A stretch of DNA of 64,000 bases from Lycorma delicatula (lineage: Eukaryota > Arthropoda > Insecta > Hemiptera > Fulgoridae). Every line of letters starts with the position of its first letter. Positions within the stretch are counted from its first letter, which is position 1. The stretch lies in contig NC_134456.1 of NCBI RefSeq assembly GCF_047948215.1, positions 13,541,730-13,605,729 on the forward strand, written 5' to 3'. The notes beneath the pieces were generated by a model. That model saw only the letters and a program-made list of their open reading frames with translations, did no database searches and had not been told where the DNA came from. The position numbers and the translations under genes are program-made. This document shows, piece by piece, positions 45,050-56,999 of the stretch.

Positions 45050-45760
45050 AGTTGTAGGACTCTCCGTCACGCGGCTGAAGCCGCGTTTCGGGAAAATCCT
45101 ACAGCTGTGGATTGTTTCTGATGCCCTGCTTACACACACACAAGTTAATTAAAAATATTTATCATTTTATTTTAATAAAAAAATGAATTTTTTCGTTTAT
45201 TTAATTCTAACTAAAGCGCGCGCGTATTGTATTTAATGTGTGCGGTTGTGGTGGTACTAGCGGCGACAGTCGGCACCAACTAAACTAATGTAATTTTACA
45301 ACTTACATAGAACAAATTTCGCTTCTACGGTCGGCAGACTGGTATAGCCGCGAGGCTTAATGCAACAGGTTCTGAGTCAACCGGGCGATTGCGCTCGAGA
45401 TCCGGCCCTAATCGAGATATTGAGGGTGACTTTGTTCTACAGCCTCACCGCCTAGACTTTTTAAGTTTAAATTTTAATAGCACCTGTGCCTCATATATAG
45501 AAGTAATCTGACAAAGTTTGATAAAAATCGGTCCAGTAGTTCTGGAGGTGAAGGTGGTTTAGAGGCCAACACCGAACACACACACGTACATATAGAAATT
45601 AACATCCGGAAATTTTCCATCCGGTTTTTTTTGGGTTCCTTAGGTGTCAAAATGTCATGATCCGGTGAAAACCGCATATGCCAAAATTGGACCGATTCAA
45701 TACTTCCCTTTTAGACCTATAACTCTGTTGTAGCGCTGTCTAGACGGGAAAGTAAAAAAA
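45050..45760 (+). repeat. Dispersed repeat C, copy 2
   Basis: From 'gttgtaggactctccgtcac' to 'gctgtctagacgggaaagta', it aligns with copy 3 (50595-51480, inverted) over most of its length and with copy 1 over the 3' half. It contains a tRNA-like stretch at 45345-45415 ('ctggtatagccgcgaggcttaatgc', 'gctcgagatccggc'), suggesting an internal polymerase III promoter. The 'ctcacctgtgacgtcac' block present in copies 1 and 3 is deleted. Confidence 0.85.
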
Positions 45761-46000
45761 ATACAAATTCTTGAAATACAAGTGAATTAAATGTATTGTT
45801 AGGTAGTAAATACTAAATATTTCGAAGGCTTTAATGAAAATTATTTGAGCACACATTATTTGCACACGTGAAACGAAGTGCTAAAACATTCAGATTTTTT
45901 AGTTAATATTATTTCAATTCTTTAATTGAAGTATTGTTTCGCTTCGGAAAGGAGTGCATTAATATAGTGCTTTAATCTATCTGTCCGGATTAGTCTGTCC

Positions 46001-46236
46001 AGCCATCTATATAAGTCCTAGTAAAGCCAGATATTTTTACATGGATTTGAATACTAGATCGTGGATACCGGTGTTCTTTGGTGGTTGGGTTTCAATTAAC
46101 CACACATCTCAGGAATGGTCGAACTGAGAATGTACAAGACTACACTTCATTTACACTCATACATATCATCCTCTGAAGAATTATCTAAACGGTAGTTACC
46201 GGAGGCTAAACAGGAAAAAGAAAGCCATCTATATAA
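46001..46236 (+). mobile_element. 5'-truncated SINE family A with 14-bp duplication
   Basis: The body 46015-46222 begins 'gtcctagtaaagccag', so the tRNA head is missing, and ends 'ggctaaacaggaaaaaga'. It is flanked by 'agccatctatataa' at 46001-46014 and 46223-46236. Confidence 0.95.
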
Positions 46237-46830
46237 AATACCTGATATACAGCTGGGACATTCTCTGGAAACACAGTGGTTAATAAAATAATTATGGTAT
46301 CACTTGTAAGTAGGAATATCACCTGCTCTTTTTGGTGGATTTGGTATGCCGATATCCAATGTTATATTTAGCTCGATGAAGAAGGGCCGAGGAAAAAATA
46401 TTTCATTCCTCATTTTCATTTTAAGTCTTATACGGGATCTTGAAAATAACAGTGTAATTTCTGCTGTTGACTTGTGACTATTGTCAGATTGCAGTGTGAC
46501 AGTTTAGGTTATCGGACTTAACGTAATATTTTATTTAAAAACATTAATGTTGTCTCGGTGAAAAAAAGTTTTTTAATCTTATTTTAATGAAATCTGTGGG
46601 AATGGTCTTTTCAGTGGTCCGTAATTTATTAAAAGTTGTAGAGGAAACATAATAGGCCGTTTCTCGTAAACTTGACTTTTGTGCTGCTGAGTTTCGCGAA
46701 AACAGTTTTGTTGTCACTTTTGGTTAAGGATAATGTTAATTTAAAAAAATAAGAATCAGTTAACCTCCTGGTATCTTCAGGTTTGTGCGCGTTTATCATT
46801 TTAAAAATGTAACTATTTTGAAGACTTGGT
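46237..46830. other. Non-coding DNA, nothing recognised
   Basis: Mixed AT-rich sequence with no supported gene. Confidence 0.5.
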
Positions 46831-47025
46831 AAAAATTCGTGGCTGGCCTCCGTGGCGCTAGTGATAGCGTCTCGGCCTTTCATCCGGAGGTTCCGGGTTC
46901 GAATCCCGGTCAGGCGTGGCATATTTTTTTTTTACGCACGCTACAAATCATTCATCTCATCCTCTGAAGCCAATACCTAACGGTGGTTCCAGAGGTTAAG
47001 AAAAAAACAAAAGGAAAAATTCGTG
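46831..47025 (+). mobile_element. Full-length SINE family B with 11-bp duplication
   Basis: The head 'ggcctccgtggcgctagtgatagcgtc' (A box) and 'ggttccgggttcgaatcccgg' (canonical B box) are followed by 'tcaggcgtggcat', a T tract, and the tail 'catcctctgaagccaatacc..ggtggttccagaggttaag'. It is flanked by 'aaaaattcgtg' at 46831-46841 and 47015-47025. This is the reference copy for family B. Confidence 0.95.
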
Positions 47026-47785
47026 AATTTGAGAAACGGTGATTTTTAACGATTTTTTTCCGTTTAAATAATAACAAATGAAAGTGTCTTGTGTCAGATA
47101 AATAAAATGAAAAACATAACGATTCTTATCGTAAACAGACGGGAATTGGAGTACTTAGAGTAAGATATTAGAAAGGCAAAATACGTTCAGCTATAAGAGG
47201 TACTAATAGTAATTTTTAGATATCCACCTTTTATAAGTAAAAATCGAATCAGAACAAAATTACTTTTAAGTAATTTTAAGTAAGTAAATTACTTTTAAGT
47301 AATTTTATAGCTGATCACTTATTTTAAATATAAAATTGATAAAGTGTAATTAAAACATCTCATTAGTTAAAAATTAATTTAATGATTGTTCGATTTATTT
47401 TTTTAACAAGATTTCACACAGTTAAGGTCGATAAGACTGTAAATAAGATAATGTAAAGAATGTAAATCTTATTACATTATCGTGTTTACAAATTATATAA
47501 AATATTTTGGAATACAATCTAATATTAAATATATTTTTATAATTAAATTATTTGATGTTTTTCATGATGATTATCAAATGAAAAAAAGTTAAATCTACAA
47601 AGAAAATTAAATTTTTATTGCCATTAAAATGCAATTGTGACTTATAAAATTCATCTCCTTTTTTTTTCTCAAATTAGTTTCTCAAATAGTGCGCGTAATT
47701 GTTGGTTTTTTTCAGATCTGTGTGAAATTGAGTTTTAAAAATTGTAAAGAAAATTTATTAAATTCTTGTATAAAGCAAAATTATC
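47026..47785. other. AT-rich DNA, nothing recognised
   Basis: The only local pattern is 'aagtaattttaagtaagtaaattacttttaag' near 47.28 kb. Confidence 0.5.
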
Positions 47786-47789
47786 TTTG

Positions 47790-47946
47790 CCGACCTCCGT
47801 GGCTGAGTAGGTAGCGCCTCGGCATTTCTTGCGGAGGTCCCGTCTACGAATCCCGGTCAGGCATGGCATTTTTTCAAATGCTACCAAATTCAACCGGGTA
47901 ATGAACATCAGCTGTTGGATGCCCTCTCTTTCATAACAAAACAAAA
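47790..47946 (+). mobile_element. SINE family B variant
   Basis: 'cgacctccgtggctgagtaggtagcgcc' and 'tctacgaatcccggtcaggcatggca' give the head. The tail ('ctaccaaattcaaccgggta' to 'gccctctctttcat') differs from the reference copy, so this may be a subfamily or a chimera. Confidence 0.75.
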
Positions 47947-47954
47947 AATCTGAT

Positions 47955-48660
47955 GTGGACACCATATGACTTCCTTGTACGCCTCTTAAATTACATATAC
48001 ATATTTTTTTTTAATGAAAAGTACATAAAATTTTATTTCATTAACATCTTTTTTTTTTATGGAATCTTAAAAATGTTTTTACAATTACAGGTTAATAATT
48101 ATTAATAAATCAATATATTTAAATTAAAAAAAACAGGAGATGAAGTCTGATTCGAACCGATGTGCCTTTCTCTTGTAACATCCAAATATTTCATTAATTA
48201 AAATTTTATTTGGCTATAACTGGAACTAATGAAAATAAGTACCACTTATGATATATCTTTGAAAAGCTCTCAATGAGGGCTTGTTACTGCAGTTAAAAAA
48301 AAAGTCCAAAATCCTAATTTTCAACATCCTACGGCTAATAAGTTATGCGAGATACATAGTTGCGTACAGATGTCACGCCGAAACTAGTCAGAATTAATTC
48401 AGGGATGGTCAGAATGGATATTTCCGTTGAAATCTGAAAACTGAAATTTTTCGCGATCACAATACTTCCTTTACTTCGTACAAGGAAGTAAAAAGGTAAT
48501 TATTAAAAAATAAAAGGTAAATAAAGTGTATAAAATAAATAAAAGGTAAATTAAATAAAAATATGAAAAAATCAGAAGTTATTAGTGAAATACATACTTT
48601 TAAAAATGTGTATATGTAATTTAATAGGCGTACAGGAAAGTCATGTGGTGTCCACAACAA
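47955..48660 (-). mobile_element. TIR element, dispersed repeat D copy 2
   Basis: The left end 'tgtggacaccatatgacttc' and right end (reversed) 'tgtggacaccacatgacttt' are inverted repeats of about 60-75 bp continuing through 'gtacgcct..taaattacatatac'. The outermost ten bases (GTGGACACCA) are themselves nearly palindromic. The interior includes the block shared in inverse with 15775-16240 and the hairpin 'tacttcctttacttcgtacaaggaagta' (48461-48488). No transposase; MITE-like. The right end extends past the region shared with copy 1. Confidence 0.75.
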
Positions 48661-49147
48661 ATTTTTTTATGTATAAAGTACTTTTAACGTATTTCAATCA
48701 AAGAAGCTGGTTTTTTTTTAACTCGAATCATATGTTTTATCTGTGATTTTTTTGTTTGTTGAGAGGAAGTGTCTGTAGAACCCGTTGAAAGTTTTTCAGC
48801 ACATAACTTATATATGAACATTTTCCAACGTATTATTTAGTGTGAAGTGTAAGGAATTAGAACATTTTTTCTTTGTCGTCATCATTACTTTGTATTGCGT
48901 TACGTTACGAACACGCTTGTTATTCTCATGTGCAAACTATTTTCGCATGACACTTCAAGAAAATTGTTTGAAAAATGGAGTTAAAATAACTATTATTGTA
49001 ACGTGTCATCTCTCTGCAGCAGTCTTCTTACCATCTGCTTTCCTACTTTAATAAATATTCAGCACGTTTTTCATCATTACGTTTCTGGTGAATGACTTTT
49101 TCAGGGTTGAAAAAAAAAGTAAAATAGAGAATTGCGCTACCTTCTGT
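48661..49147. other. AT-rich DNA, nothing recognised
   Basis: A 69-codon frame at 48842-49051 has no identifiable features. Confidence 0.45.
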
Positions 49148-49332
49148 AAAGTACTTTGTTTTGTTTTTTTAACCTCTGAGACCACCGTTAGGTATTACCA
49201 CAGAGGATGAAATGAACGACAATTGTAGCGTGTGAAAATGCCATGCCTGACCGGGATTCGAACCCGAGACCTCCGATGAAAGGCCGAGACGCTACCACTC
49301 GCGCGCTACGGAGGCCGGCTGCAAAAGTACTT
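49148..49332 (-). mobile_element. SINE family B with 9-bp duplication
   Basis: A minus-orientation full copy (left 'aacctctgagaccaccgtt', right 'gctacggaggcc'). It carries the canonical B box 'gggattcgaacccgag' on the + strand. It is flanked by 'aaagtactt' at 49148-49156 and 49324-49332. Confidence 0.93.
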
Positions 49333-50594
49333 AACTTTGTAGTAAACTATAAACAATTGGCAATCGTAATCTTTATTTATTTTTTTCAATTAATTACTAA
49401 GAAATGGGAGAGGAGAAGAATCGTTTTAATTCTGTTGGAATCGTTAATTGCTCCTTCATAATTTTCTCCTTTTTTATAGCAACTGCTAATCTCAGAAAGT
49501 AAATTTACCCAGAATTAAAAAATCAACTACCATTAGGTATAGAAGAAGAAATAAAGAATTGATTTACGTTACGATTATGAAAAGTAGCTGTTTATTCACT
49601 TTTTAAACTTATCTGATCTGAAATTAAAACTTTTTTAAACTGCTCATATGGTAAAATTGAGTAAATATTACTCGATGCAGTATATTTATTCTGTATAACT
49701 CTTTTACATCGATATTGATAAATATTTTCATAGTTCGAGTGAGTGCTTACTTATATGCTATTTCAAAATTACGAACTGTGTTTTAATTGTTTACTTGCTT
49801 TAGAATTTATTCTACGAATCAATTTTGGAGAATAAAAATTAAAGTTACAAAATTTTAACTATTTCTGCATTATCTTGTTGAAAATATATGAGCTTTTTAC
49901 TTTGTCATTTTAAGTTATCGATAATAATTTATGTAATTAATCGCTATTACTTTCAGTAATATAGTGGTAACAATTTTTGTTTTTAATTAAATAATATATA
50001 TATTATTATGGCTTGCTGCTTGAACGTTCACTGTTATACCTAATAAAATTTAAACGTTAAAACTATGACTATTTCAGATAATAAATAAATTTGTACGCAC
50101 GGTACATTATAATTAATTTTGTATATTAAGTGTAAACTTTTATTATACGTCGATGTACAACCCGACAAAGCTGTGCAAGCACTATACGTACTCGTATTTA
50201 TTTTGCGGTTTGGAGAGAAAGAGTGGTCCTGGACTCTTCTGCTGTATGAATATTTTACTTGGGGCGCTATAGCTTCACGGATGAGTTTAAAGTATGATAA
50301 TTCGCTTTATAATAACTATATAGACTTAGGTTTCGTTCATGTTATTTATCTTTTAAAGAAACAAAGTTATTGCCGAGATAATATCCGTCTTGGTTAGGGT
50401 AATTACTGTATGTATTTACCGACGGTTCAAATAATAAATATAAACGACAACAAAAAATTGCGAGTGGAGTTATTTTATTCTCCGATCACTTTTGTTTTAA
50501 CTTTGATAATTATTCGTTATTACATCTAAAAAACTAAACAAAAGATAATTTTTAACTTAAATTTACACAAATGTGTAAATGTGTGAAATGTGCA
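49333..50594. other. AT-rich DNA, nothing firmly recognised
   Basis: The 92-codon frame at 50119-50397 lacks recognisable motifs. Confidence 0.45.
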
Positions 50595-51480
50595 GATTTT
50601 ACTTCCCGTCTAGATAGCGCTATAGCTCTATAAGAGATTGTAATTCGGTCCAGTTTGGTCATATGCGTTTACCGGATTTTGACGTTTTGACACCTAAGGA
50701 ACCCCAAAAAACGGATGGAAATTTTCCGGATGTTAACGTTCGTACGTACATACGTGTATGTTCGGTGTTGGCCTCTAATTTACCTTATATATATATATCC
50801 ACTACGGAACCGATTTAAGCATTGATGCCATTAAATTTTCAACTTAAAAAGATCGAGGGGGTGAAGCTGTAGGGCAATGTCACCCGCATTATCTCGAGAT
50901 TTCGCCTAATTAAGATCATATTTTTCTTAGGTACATTTGTTAATTAAAAAATAACAATATCAGCAAAACAGTTTCTTTGCAAAATCACACCTCCACCCCC
51001 AAAAAATGCTGTTTTACTCGTTTGGTACGATGTAACGCCACAGGTGAGCGGTAGAATTAAATAAATGAATAATATTTTAAGTGTATAAAAAGTAACTAGG
51101 TCTGGCTGGGTCTCGAACTCGTTCGGCCGTTGTTTCAGTACCTGGTGCGTTAAGCCTCGTGGTTACACCAATCTGTCGACCGTAAAGCGAAATTTATTCT
51201 ATGTAAGTTGTAAAATTTCATTAGTTTATTTAGTGCCGATCGTCACCGCTGTACCGCCATACCCGCGCGAATTAAATACGGTATGCGTGTGCTTTAGTTA
51301 GAATTATGGAATTAAATAAATTAAAAAATATTATATCTAAATAGAATGATAAATATTTTTAATTAAGTTGTGTGTGTAAGCCGTGCATCAGAAACAACCT
51401 ACAGGTGTAGGACTTTCCCGTCCTACAACTTTCTTACAATTTGTAAGAAAGTCCTACAAATGTGTTGGTTTTTTTTTTAT
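50595..51480 (-). repeat. Dispersed repeat C, copy 3 (longest)
   Basis: Inverted relative to copies 1 and 2 and containing the segments of both. From right to left it holds the 'gtaggactttcccg' end, the tRNA-like head (51090-51185, 'gtctcgaactcgttcgg' and 'cctcgtggttacacca'), the 'gttacatc..cacaggtgagcgg' block, the 'ccggatgttaacgtt' block and the terminal 'acttcccgtctagatagcgct'. The whole looks like a long tRNA-headed SINE or composite element. Confidence 0.85.
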
Positions 51481-51886
51481 AAGTTCTGTTAATTGTGTAA
51501 CAGCTAATCTTTTCTCATTCTCCTAGCCAAATTTGAGAGTTTTTGGTCCAAAGTCTTTTCCAATTTTAGGCCATTGAGAAAAATATAGACCGATAAAGTA
51601 GAGATATTAGGTGCAGTTATTTTGAAAAAAAAATGTTTGTTCCTTTGAATAATCTGAATAGGAAAATATGTACAGAGAATAATTAAAAGTAATCACTAAT
51701 AAGAATTGGAACGCAAAAAAAAAAACATTTAAAAACAAACTGCTGCAGAATGAAAGTATTTTAAAAATCATGATAAAAGTATACTATTTTTATTTTGCTC
51801 GTTTAAAACAATGTTACATTAAACCTTCCGTACCGGTTCAAAATATTTAATTACATTTTTCTTTTTACAAAATTTTCTTATCCACG
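51481..51886. other. AT-rich DNA, nothing recognised
   Basis: No gene or repeat supported. Confidence 0.5.
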
Positions 51887-51930
51887 TCATACTAATAGTT
51901 CTTTTTAATTAAAAAGAACTATTAGTATGA
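51887..51930. repeat. Perfect 44-bp palindrome without a loop
   Basis: 'tcatactaatagttctttttaa' followed immediately by its exact complement, centred between 51908 and 51909. It lies 160 bp left of a mariner. Confidence 0.95.
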
Positions 51931-52090
51931 TAACGTTTTCGTATTCAGTATATCAAAGAGAACATATAATTGCTTTCTTTTTTAGTTTGAAAGTAATCAT
52001 ACCGAACCTTAATAGCAGTAATTTAAAAATCGCTATTAACTAGTAAACCTTCCATCCAAATGTGCCGAAACAACTGCGAGAAAAATATTA

Positions 52091-53316
52091 GTCGGAGGTC
52101 GCCTTTTAATTTTTTTATAAATGACCATTACTTGGTGCTATTGAGATGTGACATTACTGTTGTGAAATTTGATTTTTTTTTAATGTTACAACAGCGGCGG
52201 CTCAGAAATCGGCCGAGTAGTTTGTTTAGAGTAAGCATTTAAAAAAAAAAAAAATTTTGGGAAAAATGGAAATTTCATGTGAAGCTTTTCGTCGGATGAC
52301 TTTTTACGATTTCTTTACTCAAAAACACTGCCTTGAATCGCTTCGTCCAACTTTTGGTAATGAATCACGATCAGAAAAGACTGTTTACAGTTGGTTTGCA
52401 GGATTTCGTTTTGATTCGTGCTTCCGTCAGCGATTAATTTCGTGAAGGTCGACCAAAATCTGTTGTTTTTTCCAAAAATCATCGATGCTGTACGCAACAC
52501 GGTTGAAGTGGATCGACATGTGACTTACCGTGAAATAGAGGCATACGGAAAACTACGGTACATTCTATTTTGCATGAACATTTTAGCTGTGTATAAGATG
52601 AACATTTTTTTCAGATATATTCCCCGTAATTTGACCGAAGAGCTCAAAAACGAGCTCGTGTCAGTCGGTATAAGGAAATGCTCAACAAGTTCGACCTAGG
52701 AAATGCAAAATCCGTATACAGAATCGTAACAGGAGACAAAACTTAGATATATTCGTACGAGCCGGAAACCGAGTAAAATCAACTGTTTGGGTGTTCCAAG
52801 AAAATGATCGCTTGTTTCTACGTTTATACTGGACATGTTCCAACCATCGCTTTAGAGGTTCGAAGAACAGTTAATGCTGATCGTTATACAACAATTTGTT
52901 TGCCAGAAGTTATCGGTGAAATTAGGAAAATCAAGCGAAAACGTCGCATTATTGTTCATCGTAGCAATGCCAGCTATCACACGGCACATCAAATCGCTTA
53001 TTTGATGGAGGAAAACATTGAATTAATACCTCATTGCCCGTATTCACCTGATTTATCGCTTAATTTTTTTTTGTTCCCGAATATAAAAAAAAAATGCGTG
53101 GACAGAGATTTTCATCACCTCAAGAAGCTGTTGAATCGTTCCGAAAAGAATGTTTTTTAGGTACCAAATTCAGAGTTGAAAAATGTTTGGAAAATTGATT
53201 TGAACGCATGCAAAGGTATATAAATCTTAAAGGCAGTTTTGAGAAACAATGAACGATTTGTACCACAATTTTTTTTTTTTTTATTATTTTTGTAAAAACT
53301 TAAAAGGCGGCCCTCG
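52091..53316 (+). mobile_element. Degraded mariner element, TA target duplication
   Basis: The 5' end 'gtcggaggtcgccttttaat' (52091) and the reversed 3' end 'cgagggccgccttttaag' (53316) are mariner-type terminal repeats flanked by TA at 52089-52090 and 53317-53318. At 1,226 bp it is a normal length. The transposase starts at the ATG at 52266 (MEISCEAFRRMTFYDFF, helix-turn-helix region with TVYSWFAGF). It continues in a second frame (52418-52699, RHVTYREIEAYG) and a third (52804-53160, GHVPTIALE, LPEVIGEIRK). Frameshifts and stops abound. Of the catalytic D,D34D residues, the first is kept (TGDKT, followed by a stop), the second is Ser (HRSNAS) and the third is Asn (SLNFFLF). It is clearly inactive. 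Confidence 0.92.
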
Positions 53317-53318
53317 TA

Positions 53319-55490
53319 TTACGCAGTTAATATGATGTAACTTTTTTGGAGCGTTTTACGGAGTTAGATAAAAAGTAATCAAAAAGATTTACAGTCTTCG
53401 ATGAAAATATTCAGTAATATTTTTAATTTAAATTAAAATAATAAATCAAATTATATGTAGTGCGGTTAATTGATTTTTTTTTTTTTTTTTCTAAAAAACA
53501 ATAAATATTTTATAATAAAATTTAGGAATAATGTTATAGTGGTTTGTTAATCACGAAAAAATATTATTTCTCGTCAGATTTATTTGAAAAGTTTCATATA
53601 AATTGAAACGCCGATTTTCTACTTTGTATGATATTAATTTAATCTTATTAATTAAATTTCGTTGTAGAATCCATTTTGTTAAATTTAAAAGAAAATTACT
53701 AATGCCCTTCTTTTTTTTTTTCATGAAAGTGGCGTTAATTTTCATTTTATAAAAAAGGAATCATTAAAGTTTAAGTCTTCTCGTGGTATCGGGGAATTTC
53801 AGGAATATTGTTGGTAGCTTATTTTATTTATAAATTTATATTGATAAATAGATTTTGCTTTTAGGAAGATACCAGAAAATGAAAACCTTGTACTTGTGGA
53901 GTATCAAACCTCTTCCTTTTCCTGGAGTGATCTGTAAAATGTACGATCTGTTTACTACGCTAAACAAAATATTTGTTTATTTGAAATCGTTATTTTCTCC
54001 TTATCTCAATACTGTTATTTTTTATTTATCATTATTATTTAGTAGCTTTAGCGCTAGATCTCGAAATGCACAGTAAAGTAGTGTTTTTGTGATAGTTCTC
54101 GAAAATGGTGCGGGGCAGGGGGGGGGGGGTCAGGCGACTATTGCAGACACATCTACTGGTCATTCATTTAAAAAAAGATATGACGAAATTGTTCTTGTAG
54201 TGGGGGCTGGAGGACTCTGTCAAGGTTTTTGCAGTTAATTTAAATATAGAGAAATATAGAAGACATATTTATTTTTAATATTATTAATGTATAAACTATC
54301 TATTGTAATAGTATATATTTTTAATTTTTTGATTAGTGTATTTGCGGCTAAATTACATTCATTAGAGCTTAGTTTTTTTTATTCAGTAGTCGGTTACTAA
54401 AATAGTTAGTAAATACGGTAAATGTTTAAAATCTTAACTCAATTTTTTTTATACTCATTAGTCGCCGACTAGAATTGTTAGAGTAAAATACGGTAAATGT
54501 TTAAAATCTTAGCATTAATTTTACGTAAATGTTTGTGATCGGAGTAGACTTATTTAATAGCGAGTGTTTTTTATCCTCATTTATTGAGGGGAGAAATTTA
54601 TACGCAGCCGGATGTGTTGAGTATATGTTGTAAAACTATTTTTATGAATAATAGTTTTCTGTGGCCTTGTTACAAATTTATTTTGTCGTGCTTGAATGAG
54701 CAACTACTACAGTGCTATCTGTTTGACAATTTGTTTACGGCGACAAAGTAGTTAACTTTTGAAAAACGTTGTTTGCCCTGTTATATAACATGTTGAATAA
54801 TTATTAATTACTTATAAAGCAATTTTGCGATCTTTTTTTTTTGTTGAAAATGACGTTGAAAAATTAATGATATTCAGTGTGAAATTTTTAGTTAATCTTT
54901 GTTATATATGGCTGTTTGTGTTCTGTATTAACCAACTATATATCATTTTAAAATCGTTCTGACCCTTTGTAAAGATCCGTAAGTATTTCAATAACCCTTT
55001 CTTTTTTTTATTATTCTATTAACTTCCCTTTGATTAGGTTGTCATTTATACTAGAGGTTTCTTCGGCTTCACTTTGTTTTCTTTTTCAATGGCTATATAT
55101 AATCCCAGTTTTGAACCGACTATAAGATGCATCCTTGAGATTACCTAATAATGATTGATAATGCATATGATGATAACACAAAACGGTGCGATCTTATTTT
55201 ACCAAATTTTAGATAAAAAATTCTTTCTCTATTTCTTCGCTGATGTTGAAAATATATTGCCAAACATACTGATGAAAATTAAATGGAATTTTTTTGAAAG
55301 ATTAAAAATAAGAAATAAATTATTTTTTTTGCACATTTTGCCAAACTAATAAACAGGAAATCAGTAAAAATTATTTGTCGAAAAAAAATCCAAGTTATTA
55401 TTATTAAAATTATAATAATATAATAATTATGGTTATGATAATCAATACGGGAGAAACAAAAATAATAAATAAATACGGGAGAAATAATCA
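53319..55490. other. AT-rich DNA, nothing recognised
   Basis: It contains a G tract (54120-54129) and an imperfect duplication of about 90 bp near 54.37-54.52 kb ('ggtaaatgtttaaaatctta' twice). No gene supported. Confidence 0.5.
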
Positions 55491-55494
55491 ATAA

Positions 55495-56999
55495 ATGAGA
55501 GAAACAATACTGGGATCTGAATTTAAGAGAGCATTAAAAGATTTAAATGGCAGAAAGGCTCCTGGAATAGACGGAATACCTGTAGAATTACTGCGCAGTG
55601 CAGGTGAGGAAGCGATTGATAGATTATACAAACTGGTGTGCAATATTTATGAAAAAGGGGAATTTCCGTCTGACTTCAAAAAAAGTGTTATAGTCATGAT
55701 ACCAAAGAAAGCAGGGGCAGATAAATGTGAGGAATACAGAAAAATTTGTTTAACTAGTCACGCATCAAAAATCTTAACTAGAATTCTATACAGAAGAATT
55801 GAGAGGAGAGTGGAAGAAGTGTTACGAGAAGACCAATTTGGTTTCAGAAAAAGTATAGGGAAAGGGAAGCGATTTTAGGCCTCAGATTAATAGTAGAAGG
55901 AAGATTAAAGAAAAACAAACCAACATACTTGGCGTTTATAGACCTAGAAAAGGCTTTCGATAACGTAGACTGGAATAAAATGTTCAGCATTTTAAAAAAA
56001 TTTGGGTTCAAATACAGAGATAGAAGAACAATTGCTAACATGTACAGGAACCAAACAGCAACAATAACAATCGAAGAACATAAGAAAGAAGCCCTAATAA
56101 GAAAGGGAGTCCAACAAGGATGTTCGCTATCTCCGTTACTTTTTAATCTTTACAAGGAACTAGCAGTTAATGATGTTAAAGAACAATTTAGATTCGGAGT
56201 AACAGTACAAGGTGAAAAGATAAAGATGCTACGATTTGCTGATGATATAGTAATTCTAGCCGAGAGTAAAAAGGATTTAGAAGAAACAATGAACGGCATA
56301 GATGAAGTCCTACGCAAGAACTATCGCGTGAAAATAAACAAGAACAAAACAAAAGTAATGAAATGTAGTAGAAATAACAAAGATGGACCGCTGAATGTGA
56401 AAATAAGAGGAGAAAAGATTATGGAGGTAGAAGAATTTTGTTATTTGGGAAGTAGAATTACTAAAGATGGACGAAGCAGGCGCGATATAAAATACCGAAT
56501 AGCACAAGCGAAACGAGCCTTCAGTAAGAAATATAATTTGTTTACATCAAAAATTAATTTAAATGTCAGGAAAAGATTTTTGAAAGAATATGTTTGGAGC
56601 GTCGCTTTATATGGAAGTGAAACTTGGACGATCGGAGTATCTGAGAAGAAAAGATTAGAAGCTTTTGAAATGCGGTGCTATAGGAGAATGTTAAAAATCA
56701 GACGGGTGGATAAAGTGACAAATGAAGAGGTATTGCGGCAAATAGATGAAGAAAGAAGCGTTTGGAAAAATATAGTTAAAAGGAGAGACAGACTTATAGG
56801 CCACATACTAAGGCATCCTGGAATAGTCGCTTTAATATTGGAAGGACAGGTAGAAGGAAAACATTGTGTAGGCAGGCAATGTTTGGAATATGTAAAACAA
56901 ATTGTTAGGGATTTAGGATGTAGGGGGTTTACCGAAATGAAACGACTATCAATAGATAGGGAATTCTGGAGAGCTGCATCAAACCACTCAAATGACTGA
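55495..56999 (+). pseudogene. LINE ORF2, reverse transcriptase and C-terminal domain
   Basis: A non-LTR retrotransposon polyprotein lacking its endonuclease. 55495-55878 encodes the RT N-terminal motifs (LNGRKAPGIDGIPVELL, VIVMIPKKAG, EDQFGFRK). A frameshift near 55855 moves the frame, and 55929-56999 gives FIDLEKAFDNVDW, QQGCSLSPLLFNLY, the catalytic FADD (residues 103-106 of that stretch), FCYLGS, LYGSETWTIG and the C-terminal GHILRHPG region. The C-terminal 210 residues match the copy at 9161-9799 almost exactly, so the family was recently active. The 3' end is 'gactgaagac' plus an A-rich tail. I cannot name the clade with certainty; wording resembles RTE-like and other APE-type insect LINEs. 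The 5' side is truncated. Confidence 0.9.

Noticed and set aside
46842..46920. Functional tRNA genes at the SINE heads
   Set aside because: Each A/B-box pair is followed by a SINE tail and flanked by target duplications, and acceptor stems do not pair.
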